DNA of 64,000 nucleotides. Source: Gnetum montanum. Its lineage: Eukaryota > Streptophyta > Gnetopsida > Gnetales > Gnetaceae. Both the position numbers and the translations under genes were made by a program. The notes under the pieces are model-generated. The model saw only the letters and a program-made list of their open reading frames with translations, searched no databases and had not been told where the DNA came from. Where the stretch lies: assembly GCA_015680685.1 (NCBI GenBank), contig MNCI01023302.1, positions 978,639 through 1,042,638 on the forward strand, in the 5' to 3' direction. Position 1 is the stretch's first letter. Every line of letters starts with the position of its first letter. Below are positions 43,089 to 54,129 of the stretch, piece after piece.

Positions 43089-46000
43089 AGTCAAACTGAA
43101 GAAAAAAATATTATTCATGTACTTGAAAAATTGCAAATTGAAATACAAACTAATACATCAATATTTACATTTATTCACAATATCATTGCAAATGATACAA
43201 TATCTAGGGTTCAGCAAGCAAGAAAAATCAGAAACTAGAGTGTGCACATCAATAAACTTGTTCACATAGACAGTTGGACGGCAAGCACAAGAATCTTATG
43301 AAACAACAATTTACAAATCAAATTATTAAAACTCTTAACAAAAGAATTAAACACAACTACATTTAGCAGCAATCAACAAACCATAATGAATAATAAATTT
43401 TTGGTTCAACCATTCTTGATAAAAAAGGACAACCATGAAAACCAAATAGTGATAGCAAAACCTATTCAAAATTCCTCTAATAGAATGTACATGTCTGATT
43501 TCCTCTTTATTTACTAATCAAACTCTGATTTTTCTTAAACCATAATAATAAATCAAATGTACTTCATCAACAGACTTATCCAACCCAGCAATTGGCGACA
43601 AGACATATAAATCAATCATACCAAATCCATTCAATTGCACAATAAAACTATTTTATTTCCCTTCGGCAACCCTTACAATAAAAATCATTTCCATAACTTT
43701 TCTAACCTAAAATAATAAATTGCATACCACTAATATTTAATCAAACTATCATAATAAAAAAAAGAGAAAGCACCTACATTGAACAGCCATGCTTTACCAT
43801 CACTAACATTCAATAACCATAGATTAACATCCTAGATTTCCCCCACTCCATTGGATTTATAAAAAGATAACAAAATCAGACTTGAGAAGGTACACAAATA
43901 AGAATCAAAATTCAATCCAAGGATTAAGCATTCAAGGGGATCATCAAGCCAATTTTCCAATGAAGAACCAAGAATTCAACAATTCTGTAAATTTCAGAAA
44001 ATCACAAAATAGACATGGGCCTAGGGATACTCTCACTTTTTGTCAACAATACCAATCTTTGTAAAAGGGATCTTTGGCCCTAACTGGCAAATCATTATGC
44101 CAATATGCCCCAAATTGTTATGGGTGTTTCTAAATCGTTACAGAAACAACTCTCATCCAAGTCATTTAGGCCTAAGAGTGCAGAGGATGGGTGGAGAGAT
44201 CCCTCAACAAAATCAAGGATTCAACAATCCAAAACCTCAATAACAAGGTTGGTCAAAGTTGATTTTAACATAAAATGATGTTTAAGGCAAAGAAAGGAGA
44301 AGAGCTTAGATATTGATATTATTAGCCAATGTTGTCTATCACACATGGAAAGAGAAGGATTCATCTTACCTTCTTGCTTACCAAGGACATATAATTACAA
44401 TATTGGATTGTTGTTCAACTTAAGTTTTCTTCTTATTTGTTGATTTCTGTAGCAGCCATAATCTTTCCTTTTAGTTATTGTTTTTTTTTATCAGCCACAA
44501 CCTTCTCATGTTGGTGTTCATTTGTTATTTTAACCACAATCTTTTCTTGTTGGTGTTCATTTGTTGTTTCAGCTGCAATCTTCTTTTGTTCTTCTTCTTC
44601 TCTTTTAGCCATTGTCTTGTTGTTGTTGTTATACATTTGGTGCTTCAGCCCTAGTCTCATTTTGCCACTATTCATTTCAGCCACCTCCCTTGTGATAAGC
44701 TCTCCTTTCCTTTTATGTGCACACACACTCTCCCTCTCCCTCCCTCTCTTATAAATAAAACCTTTTCACGCACCACCTATTCATGAGTTCAATTCTTTCC
44801 ATGATCACTCTTAAAAATTAATAAAAGTATATTTTAAGAAGTTGCAGGTTCAATTCCCTAAGTTGCAACTTTTTATATTTTGAAATTCTGATTCTACCAA
44901 GTCTCAAGTTCAATTTCTCTTGATCTCATGTAGTAGAAAACTGAGAACCATAATATCCACCTATGTTCCTTCTTTCTTCAGCAATAGGTCACCTCTAAAT
45001 ATATCAGCAACAAATATATAGTTGTGTTTCATTTCCAGCAACATTTCTCTTAGCAAGTCATAAGGTGCAATGGAAGAGATTCCAAAATGAAAATATAAAG
45101 GAGTGCAAGTTCAAGACATAAAACCAAGTGAAACATTTTCTCTTTCAGGCCATTAGGAGAGCAATAGTTTTATAATCATAACTTATTAGTGCATTGTCTT
45201 ACAATGCCTTGAAAGGTCATCACACAAGCTTTCTACAACCATGGAGGGGGTACTTATATTCTATTAACTGATGAAACTCTAAAGAACAATGCATCAACAA
45301 CAGACACAACACTCCACATGTTCATTATTTAAAATAATGACAACTATGATATACATAATATTCTTGATTCATAGGTTAGATTGCTTCTATTTGATTCATT
45401 GTTCAAGTTCCTCAGCTGCATCTGTATGCTTATTTTAAAGAATCATTCATGCTAAGCAAGACATACCTCTTTCAGCCCTTGAAGCATAACATAAAGAAAT
45501 ATTTGTTTCTTCTTTCTTTCCAAATTTGATTGCTGAATAATTAGAAATTGGACCGTAACCCTTAGAGATAAGCTATTCAACACTTATATGAATGCACATT
45601 GAAACAAGTACATTAGATACCCACATTGATATACATACACACACAGTTCACACAGAAACATTTTAATCAGTTAAAGAAATCATTTCAATGCGCATAGTTT
45701 ATGTAACACATAAAAAATAAAAGCATTGTAACAACCTCAAAAATAATACAACATTTCAGACATTTCTACTCAGCATTTCTTTGTTCATTCCATTAATACA
45801 GTCTAAATCAATCAATAGTATTTACTTAGTACCTTGCATCTAGTAATACACACAACACAAATTAGCACAACATAGATCAATCGTAAGGAAGAATAATTAA
45901 CACAAGTATATTAGCAACACTCTAAATCTATTAGTCAGAAAATTATAGATAATTCTACAGATCATCCACACACATCATCATAACAAAGTGGACTCACAAA

Positions 46001-46213
46001 CAATAAGATAAAAATCCAAGAAAGTTGGGTTGTTACAACCGGTAGCATTAAATGCCCAAAGAGAAACACTGACAATACCTGTGAATTATCGTGAATATCA
46101 CAACTGTATACATGAAAAACATGAAAACTTACAGGTTTCTGCAATTTGTATCCAGCACTTTCGTGTTCATATAAATATTTTGGTAACTGAGAGCTTGTGT
46201 TATGTTTAAACAG
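43089..46213. other. AT-rich, no gene; possibly intron of the aldehyde oxidase-like gene
   Basis: Degenerate tandem copies of a 48-base unit (CTTGTTGGTGTTCATTTGTT) lie at 44495-44590 and a CT-rich run at 44726-44750. If the upstream exons exist, this would be part of a long intron; none was found by eye. Confidence 0.35.
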
Positions 46214-46403
46214 ATTGAGGGGGCATTTGTTCAAGGAATTGGTTATTTCACAACAGAAGAGTATGTGGTGGGTGAGAATGGGAACCTGCTGTCTGATGGA
46301 ACGTGGACATATAAAGTGCCTACAATCGACAGCATATCACGTAGGATCAATGTTGAGTTATTCGGCAGTCCTGTTCTTCAGAAACGTATTCTTTCTTCAA
46401 AAG
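46214..46403 (+). CDS. Aldehyde oxidase/xanthine dehydrogenase-family exon (penultimate)
   Basis: An exon of 63 codons plus one base, IEGAFVQGIGYFTTEEYVVG to RINVELFGSP and QKRILSSK, bounded by TTTAAACAG upstream and GTTTGA downstream. This belongs to the molybdenum cofactor domain of plant aldehyde oxidases (the family that makes abscisic acid from abscisic aldehyde and acts on other aldehydes). The IEGAFVQGIG and LSSK blocks are highly conserved and unbroken here. It splices in frame (phase 1) to the exon at 46693. Earlier exons, encoding the iron-sulphur and FAD domains, were not found in the window, so the gene is either very long or a fragment. Confidence 0.85.
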
Positions 46404-46692
46404 GTTTGAATTCTACTATCCCAAACAGAAAAAAATTCAAAAATAGGATCCCTAATTTTGAAACTTATTAGTAAAGACAAATAAGAAATTTAATATGGAA
46501 TCAAACCTACGCTCTAATCAAGTGAGCAATGCCTCACTGATAAATTGGTGGTTTAAATAATTTTGTAAAAAACATTTTTTTAAAATAAATTGACTGAATA
46601 AGTTTTGCAAATCATGTGTTGGTAACATACGATCGATTTCAGTTTCATGTTTCTCATAAACTATTTTGATGTTTGCATATTTGATTGAACAG

Positions 46693-46910
46693 CTTCTGGA
46701 AAACCACCTTTGCTTTTAGCTCCATCTGTGCATTGTGCAATAAGAGAGGCCATCAGAGCAGCACGTCAAGATGACTGGGGTGATAACAGTTATTTCAGAA
46801 TGGATAGTCCTGCCACCATGGATGTCATTAAATCTCTATGTGGTTTCGACATAGTGGAGGACTACCTCAATAAATTTTTAAGGCCATATTGTACTGTAAT
46901 AACAGTTTAG
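46693..46910 (+). pseudogene. Aldehyde oxidase-like last exon, copy 1 (catalytic Glu to Lys)
   Basis: Starting after TTGAACAG it continues the frame as ASGKPPLLLAPSVHCAIREA, then AARQDDWGD, RMDSPATMDVIKSLCGFDIVEDYL and a stop at 46908-46910. Family members read SGEPPLLLA: the Glu of GEPP is the base that activates the Mo-bound hydroxyl (Glu1261 in bovine xanthine dehydrogenase). Here the codon is AAA. Everything else matches the usual C-terminus. Unless the family tolerates this change, a protein ending with this exon would lack activity. Confidence 0.75.
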
Positions 46911-47227
46911 ATATGTATTTATATGATATATTTATTATTTAACCAAGAGAATTTCTTATATTTTTTAAATTAAAAAAATTCTCAAAATTGATTAACTGAG
47001 AATTAATTTCTCAGTAGTTGGACTCTCACAAATAATAATAATTCCCGTGCAAAGTGCATCTCTTATCTTGATTAATTATTTATTTACCATTGTAGAGTAT
47101 AGAAATTTTTTTAAAAAAGTTTATAGCTACCGTTATGATAATAATAATTTATTTACTATTGCAAAGTTCAGAAATTAAAAAAAAAAAAAAAACCCTATGA
47201 CCAAGAGAGGTTCCCTTCACCATTACA

Positions 47228-47340
47228 ATGATAAAATCATTTTACGGTGATAGAGGAGGATTCCCTTGGATAGGGTTGGCAATTGGCCTCAGTCAAAACA
47301 AAAAAAAAAAGAAAAAAGAAAAAAAAAAAGAAATTATGTT
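47228..47340. repeat. Poly-A-rich low-complexity stretch
   Basis: A run of A with scattered G near 47300-47335 inside the segment between the two aldehyde oxidase exon copies. The Lys-rich reading frame over it is an artefact. Confidence 0.6.
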
Positions 47341-47404
47341 TTTGTTGGTTTGGAGGATGTCTAACCTCAAAAATAAAAAATTCAGAGTACATTACTACAT
47401 GTTA

Positions 47405-47862
47405 AGCATGGTAATCATTGGTGGAATGAACATGTGTATTAGCTTTAAGTGTCAACACAGCTTAGCTTGGTAATCCTAACATTTATAGTGCTTGTGCTTG
47501 GTTCATTGGGCAACGACATTTCTTGGTATTTCCAACCATCTATAGATGTCTAAAATGTGATGGTAAGTTAGAGACTAACACTCCTTGCCCATAGGCTAGA
47601 TTAGGATTTATTTTACTAATTAGTTAATTAAGCATATTTCTTATGTTTTCACTTAGTTTAACCATGACTATAATAATATCTACCATCATACACCTTACCT
47701 AGAATAAATCATACAAAAATAAGGGTTAATGGTATTCTAGGTAGGAAGATGATCAACTAACTAGGTTAAACACTATTACTAGGTCATCCATGGATTACAA
47801 CTTAGTCTATCATGACATTTGTAGATCATATGGTTGGGCATTGGGCATATTTATCACTTATT
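47405..47862 (+). mobile_element. Truncated LTR (3' half), E/F superfamily
   Basis: Matches the second half of the other LTRs (AAGTGTCAACACAGCTTAGCTTGGTAATCC, CCCATAGGCTAG, CATATGGTTGGGCATTGGGC). The U3 and TATA part is missing. It lies between the two copies of the aldehyde oxidase last exon. Confidence 0.7.
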
Positions 47863-47956
47863 CTTGGAGAAAACATTGTTTTAAAGAAATGTCACTAAAG
47901 GGCATTGTTTAAAAACTTAGTCGGATAGTTTAACATTGTTTTAAAACTTAGTCGGA

Positions 47957-48237
47957 TGATTTCAGTTTGATGATTTTCCTAAACTATTTTGATGTTCTGG
48001 ACATTTGATTGGACAGCTTCTGGGGAACCACCTTTGCTTTTAGCTCCATCTGTGCATTGTGCAATAAGAGAGGCCATCAGAGCAGCACGTCAAGATCACT
48101 GGGGTGATAGCAGTTATTTCAGAATGGATAGTCCTGCCACCATGGATGCCACCATGGATGTCATTGGATGTCATTAAATCTCTATGTGGTTTTGACATAG
48201 TAGAGAACTACCTCAAGAAATTTTCAAGGCTGTAATA
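47957..48237 (+). pseudogene. Aldehyde oxidase-like last exon, copy 2 (frameshifted)
   Basis: The exon starts at 48017 after TTGGACAG, and about 60 bases of intron upstream also match copy 1, so genomic DNA was duplicated. It reads ASGEPPLLLAPSVHCAIREA with the catalytic Glu intact, then RMDSPATMDATMDVIGCH and a stop at 48175-48177. Two small tandem duplications cause this: 12 bases (GCCACCATGGAT) repeated in frame, and then about 10 bases (GGATGTCATT) repeated, which shifts the frame. Without the shift the usual SLCGFDIVENYL would follow. No penultimate exon precedes it. Confidence 0.85.
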
Positions 48238-48548
48238 TATTTTCTCTGTGCTTAAATAAATAATAAAAGACAGAGTAAAATGGATAACACTTGGGGAAAA
48301 ATAAACTGAATGAAGACTGTTTCCAAAACTTATTCATGTATGTGTAGGTTCAATGCGTTCCTTGTTTGCTTTCAAATATAGAAACGTTGATTGTACTCCA
48401 CCTCTTCTGTGAGTAAAGGTGCATAAAACTTTGTACATGCTTTGTGGTTTATAGAAAGTTAGGATTCTCCTCTGAATTGTGTACGGGTAGGTCAAATAAA
48501 ATAAATGAATATTTCCAATGATTGAAAAACGAGTGGCATGGACAATAA

Positions 48549-48551
48549 TGA

Positions 48552-48580
<29 letters not shown>
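48549..48580. repeat. Poly-A run
   Basis: About 31 A's. On the minus strand it would look like a poly-Phe frame, which is an artefact. Confidence 0.95.
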
Positions 48581-48583
<3 letters not shown>

Positions 48584-50640
48584 AGGAAAAGCATTTTTGG
48601 CAATCTAGGAAAAGTTGTAATGACTTAATAAATAAAAAGTAGGAAAAAGTGGGGCAAGGTTGGTAACCAAAAATTTCCGAAAAAAATTAATATTTTCATC
48701 ATTGATTTCATTTAAAAATGCAAAAGTACTCTTGAAGCATTTTAAAAATTAATGAACTAGTATATATATATTATTTATTACAAATTGAGGCATCAATAAA
48801 ATTTAAGATGGTTTTAGGGTGACACAATATTTATTAAGAAAATGGCAGGTAAAAATAGATTTAACTGGAAAATTAAAAATGTCATGTTTCACACTAGGAA
48901 CCTAGGGTTTAGATTCAAAAGCTTATATATCATAAAACCAATAGATATCAATATGTAATTTTAGACACTAATACAAAAGTCTTAGCTTCAAAATAGAACT
49001 AAAAGCATTGAAAAATAATGACTTATGATGAAGTCACTAAGTTGATCATTATGCGATGTTATTAAATATATCTAGAAGTTCACTTTGGAAAATGATTTTT
49101 AGAGTTTTTCAATCAACTTTTTTTCGGATTGTAGGGAAAGAAAAAGCTTTTTGGAAATATATTTCATGAATGTTGATACCATATACTTTGAAAAATATTT
49201 TTAATTTACAAAAACAATCTAAAAGAGAAAATTATATAAATTATATGTTTTGTTAAATAGTTTGCATGAAAAGTAGAAAACATTTGTATTTGTGAAAATT
49301 CTTTAAAGATTTTAAGCAAATTGTCCTAAGCAAATTTAAATCATAATATAAAGTATCTTGAGTTACATAGTTGAACTTAGAAACTAATGTTTAAACAAGA
49401 ATCATTATAAATGAAATGAAACTTAAAATTAAGAAATGATGATATCAAAATGAGATATTAAATTAAAATAAAATGATCTAGAAGTGAAACAAACAAATTA
49501 AAATTGAAATTTTGATACGAAAACAAGAAGAAAAATTTTGTATTTCTCTAAAATGTTTTTTCCTTCTTTAATATTTCTTTTAAAAAACCTTATTCACCCC
49601 ATCTCAATTTATAACTTTAGAGCCAATCTCTTAACTCACGTGTAACTAGGGTTAAATAAGCTTACCTTTGAATTGGTTTTGGATTAGGTTAAATTAGTTC
49701 AAAGTGGAAGCTAATAAGCATGATTAGTAGGATGAGAAGGTTACATGTGGATCCCAAGGATAAAGTGTAAAAAATATGGCTTTTGACACTTTGTATACAC
49801 ATGTATGCTTTTTAAAATCTTGTTTAGAAAAACATCTTATTTTTGCCTTATGGATTGCATAGAAAATCAGTTTTACATAAAGATGAAGTGTACGAAATGT
49901 AATCACATTAAGCTATGCATATTATCTAACAACCAAAGATTATTAAAAAGATAAATTCAAAGAAGTATAACATGAAAATGTAGTACAACTTTCAGATGTG
50001 GGTTATTAGAGAATTGTTTGAAGACATAAAATATAAATAATATGATGCACATATCAATAAGAATAAAAAAACATTCATACTCAAGAACTATGAATAATCT
50101 ACACCCTATATGAATGAAAATTATATCTTATAAAATACCCTATGATCAAACATAGGTTGAGAGGAGGACCAAAAATTCAAAAGAATATATATTGTACTTA
50201 CTATGATATCGTTCATGGATTTTTCTTGCATTTAATGTACTTGGAATAACCTCAAAGGATCAAGTGCAAAATCATTGGATGTATCAATGATGACTTTTTA
50301 ACATCTAGTCTATCTAAAATTCAATAATCTTCTCACATCTAATCACACGTATCAAGAAGCAAAGTATCTATCTAAGACGTTTGAAAATATGTATAAATTA
50401 TGAGGTTCATGCTTTGTTCAAAAAACTAAATGACTAATCAATGTGAAATTTATGATGTCAACTTTCACTTTCATCATCATCATCATCCTAGCCTTGTTCC
50501 AAAAAAATGGGGTTATCTACATGAGTTTTATTTTTCCATTCACCTTTATGAAGAGCTAAATATTTGTTTATTTATAGTTTCTTTAAATAATCTTGGATCA
50601 TTTTTTACAATGTCTTCTTTGGTTTTTCTTTTAGTGGCTT
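48581..50640. other. AT-rich, no gene seen
   Basis: Only short, unconserved frames. A run of ATCATCATC near 50470 gives a false poly-His frame. Confidence 0.45.
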
Positions 50641-50649
50641 TTCTTTCCT

Positions 50650-50943
50650 TGAAAGAGTGATGTAGCAACCTTTGCTTATAGACTCATTGTCTAATCTTTC
50701 TTACACATGCCCAAACCATCTAAGCTACCATTGTTGTAGCTTATCTAAAATAGAAGCTACTCCAAGTCTTCCTCTAATATTTGTATTATATAGTTTATCT
50801 CTTCTAGTAACATTTAACATCCATTGAAGCATTTGCATTTTCGCCACATTGATTTGTTGTTCATGCCTTTTTTGTACTGCCCAACATTCAACATCATATA
50901 AGATAGCCAGCCTACTTGTTGTCTTGTAAAATTTCCTTTTCAC
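50650..50943 (-). pseudogene. LINE reverse-transcriptase C-terminal fragment
   Basis: The minus strand encodes KRKFYKTTSRLAILYDVECW, HEQQINVAKMQMLQWM, NTNIRGRLGVASI and then LRWFGHV with stops. This is the well-conserved end of plant LINE-type ORF2 proteins (KGKFYRT..RPA.LYG.ECW, VAEMRMLRWM, LRWFGHV). The RT catalytic part and the 3' tail are missing. Confidence 0.85.
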
Positions 50944-50959
50944 TTTTATTGGTATTCTT

Positions 50960-52370
50960 TTATCACAAAGAAAACCACTACCCTGTCTTTGTTTTGATCA
51001 TCTTGTCAATTTTCAGTAATGTTTGAAAATAAGTTGATAATTACCTAGAAAACACAATTTAACCCTTCAACAAAATAATTCAGCAATATTATGAGTTAGG
51101 GTTTACGAGATTTCAAAATAATTTTACCTACTTCCTTGTTTTTTAGGCTTCCAAAGACACCAATGCTACTAACTCGAACATGGTATAATTATATACCTAT
51201 TTTGTTTTTATCTCATATTCTTCTGCCTATTGCCTCGATTGACCAAGCTAGGAGTTGATTGATCAACATTGAAGTTTCACATTATTCAAAATTTTTTCTA
51301 ATAGCTTCTTAATAGTTCTCGCAACTACTTTTTTTATTATTACCTAAATTCTCATGATAAAACATTGAAATTTTAACACATCTTAATTCAACAGATGTGA
51401 TAATATAAACCACATGAATTTTGCTACTTGAAAAATATAATAACAAGATCTACTATCCAAAATCTAATTTGTGCACAACTTTTTGTATGATACTCAATGC
51501 TATTTCAAAGTTAGTTCAAATTAGAAACCCTAATTCAAATGATATATTTATTCTTTTTTAGCTCATTGGTTAGTAACTTTTAGTAAGAAAATATTGATTT
51601 AAAATATGCTAAAATCTATTATGATAGATATGTAATAGCTTAACCTAGTCCTTGCCATATGCTTTATAATTGCCACAACATTTCTTTAGGAAGAAAATGT
51701 CTCATAATGAATGAGAAAACCTAAAGGAATTTCCTAGAAATGATCAATTACAATGCTTAGTCTAATACAAGTATATGTTGAAAATTTTCAAACATAAAAT
51801 AAGCTACTATGATTTTAACATAATGAAGGTATTCAATATGTACCATAGAAGAGCTTAGAAATTTTAAAAATGTGTGACCAAAATTGTTGAAATAATTATA
51901 AGTCATTCAATTACATCATTTTAAATCATAATGTTAGCCAAATAATTTTATATATAATTTAGCAAAGATTTTTGAGAATCAAACTTATCCAAAAAAAATT
52001 AATTGATAAAAATATTGAAATTATTAAACTTTTAATAAATTATATTTTAGATCAAAGAATGATAGACTTTCATAAATATGGATTTAGCTTAATGGAGATT
52101 TGGGCAACTAAGCAAAAGATGGAAAACATAATTGTAGTATTTATTAGATTTTGATCAATTATTTAGTTCAATTCAATTTCTTAAGTTTTATCAAATATAT
52201 CAAATTTTATACTTCTTTAAGCATGGATCTCACTTTCATTTGCATGTCAGTACCAATTGATATTCATTTATGCAATTTTGAGCTAAAGTTTGTAGATTTT
52301 TATTTATTGTAGGTTGGTCATTTAAGCTACATGTCACATTCCCATTTCCATTCCCAAATGGTACTATTTT
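50960..52370. other. AT-rich, no gene seen
   Basis: Nothing recognisable on either strand apart from short simple-sequence stretches. Confidence 0.45.
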
Positions 52371-52374
52371 GTGA

Positions 52375-52755
52375 TGAGTGTTATAATTATTGAAGGGGCA
52401 TTGGAACTCAAAATAATTGAAACATTAATACACCCTAGGATATACAATCCAATTAGGACTTTATAACTCAACATTACCCACTAGAATCAAAACCTCCAAA
52501 TCAAGTGTCTTATGATAGGCTAATACCTCATTGTTACAAGTGTTGTAATTATTGTAAAAAGATCCTTCATGAAAGAGCGCATTATCCATGGGTGTTGGAA
52601 ACCACAAAATAATTGTAATATAGGTACATATCAAGATATATAGTCTAGTTAGAACTTTATAACTTAACATTGCTCACTAGAATCAAACCCATACCTTAGA
52701 GCTTTCAAATCAAGAGTCTTACCACTAGGCTAACATCTCATTATTAAAAGAGTGC
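52375..52755. repeat. Degenerate direct repeat, about 190 bases, two copies
   Basis: Copies near 52375-52560 and 52590-52755 share ATAACTCAACATTACCCACTAGAATCAAA-type blocks and AAATCAAG(T/A)GTCTTA...AGGCTAA, with roughly three quarters identity by eye. Confidence 0.7.
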
Positions 52756-53189
52756 ATTATAATTAAGGGCATGTCTCTTGAAGGAACCATTGGGGATTTG
52801 ACCAAAAGTATTTATATTAGTAACTTAGAGGCCATGCTACTATGGAGTTACGGAGCCAACAATAGCAAGTAATGAGAGTTAAATAAAGTAGAATAGGGAG
52901 AAACTTTTCCACCCCTTTTGGCTAGGTCTAGACCTAACTTTGGTGGTAGTGTTGGAATGCCTTTAAAGAATAGATGTCAAAGGAAGACAACCCTACTAAC
53001 CCTCAAAGCATAGCCCAAATACATTCATTCTTTTTCAATCCTCATATTAATAAAGCTTCTCTTCTATTTTTATTTTTACATTTTTCCTTTGTTATTTTAT
53101 ATGCACAAGGGTGAATGTAATCTATATTTGATGTTTATTGTGACATCCCAGAATGGGATGTTACAATTGATATAAAAGAAAACCATGAG

Positions 53190-53874
53190 TGATGAAACAT
53201 GGTTTGTTGTGTCAACTGGGCCTTGTCAACTAGGCCCTGTTGATGGAATTTGTTGCATTAACATGGCCCCATCGATGCAGGGGTAGCCTATAAATACGTG
53301 CTCACCAGCCACATTTAAGATATCAAATTTCATAAGAGTAGTAGAGCTCTTGCAATTTATTTAGTCAAAAGTGAGAATATTTTTCCTGAGTGCTCGCATC
53401 AAAATTCATCAACTGTATGGATATTTCTTCAAGCATTGTTGTACTTGAGCACAAAAGTGTGTGCAGCAATAAAGACAAAGTTCTTGATAAACCTTGTAGC
53501 ATTCTGGATAGTTTAAATGTTTCATTTATTTATTCAATATTTTCCAATGATTAAGTTGATTAAGCTAATTAAGCAAGATAAGCTAAATAGATTAAATACA
53601 TAAGTATGACTGTTTCGAACATAGCATGTACTTGCTTGGTAACCCTAGCAACGTTATTGCTTGGTATGCCTAGTAGCGTAGCACTTGGTAAACCAACAAT
53701 GAATATGTGGGTTTAGGACATGTATGGAAAGTGGGAACGGATACTTATGTTAGGATTAGTTAGAGACCGATTAGTTATGGATCGGAAACTATAAAGTCCA
53801 AAAAATTCAACAGTTTGCACATGAACACTTTGTGATTTGTATGGTTGGGTGTAGGGGTACCTTGCAGCTCATTA
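53190..53874 (+). mobile_element. Solo LTR, E/F superfamily
   Basis: Begins TGATGAAACATGG and ends GGGGTACCTTGCAGCTCATTA, with a TATA box (TATAAATA) at 53289-53296. It includes GCTTGGTAACCCTAGCAACG and CTTGGTATGCCTAGTAGCG repeats. No primer binding site follows, so it is a solo LTR or one whose interior is lost. Confidence 0.8.
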
Positions 53875-53925
53875 ATGAGCAAGGACAGACCATGATCTAG
53901 GGAAACTAAAAATCATTATCAAAGT

Positions 53926-54125
53926 GTTTGCGACCATTTGGGACCACCAACATTGTGCCTTCAGTCTCATGACCTTGGGATCACAGGAAATGAAGGTGTT
54001 CCTCAAAATACGGTTTAGGGGCTTGTTGGTCTTCTCGCAACACCAAGCCCAAATACCTCCAAATAAACTCAACGGCTATGAAATGAACTAAATGTGAGTG
54101 TGTGCTTGCTGTTGTAAATGTTGAA
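53926..54125 (+). repeat. Dispersed repeat X, copy 1
   Basis: Shares GTCTCATGAC, CAACACCAAG, ATACCTCCAAATA and ATGAAAT(G/A)AAC blocks with 57105-57306. It lies downstream of one LTR, whereas the other copy lies upstream of another. Nature unknown; possibly part of the same element family. Confidence 0.65.
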
Positions 54126-54129
54126 ATGC

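Noticed and set aside
44475-44726. Charged, repetitive minus-strand frame
   Set aside because: Tandem DNA repeat of about 48 bases gives the periodic peptide; no homologue or start context.
48334-48603. Minus-strand frame with a poly-Phe stretch
   Set aside because: Produced by the poly-A run at 48549-48580.
50430-50660. Poly-His open frame
   Set aside because: Comes from an ATC microsatellite; no conserved surroundings.
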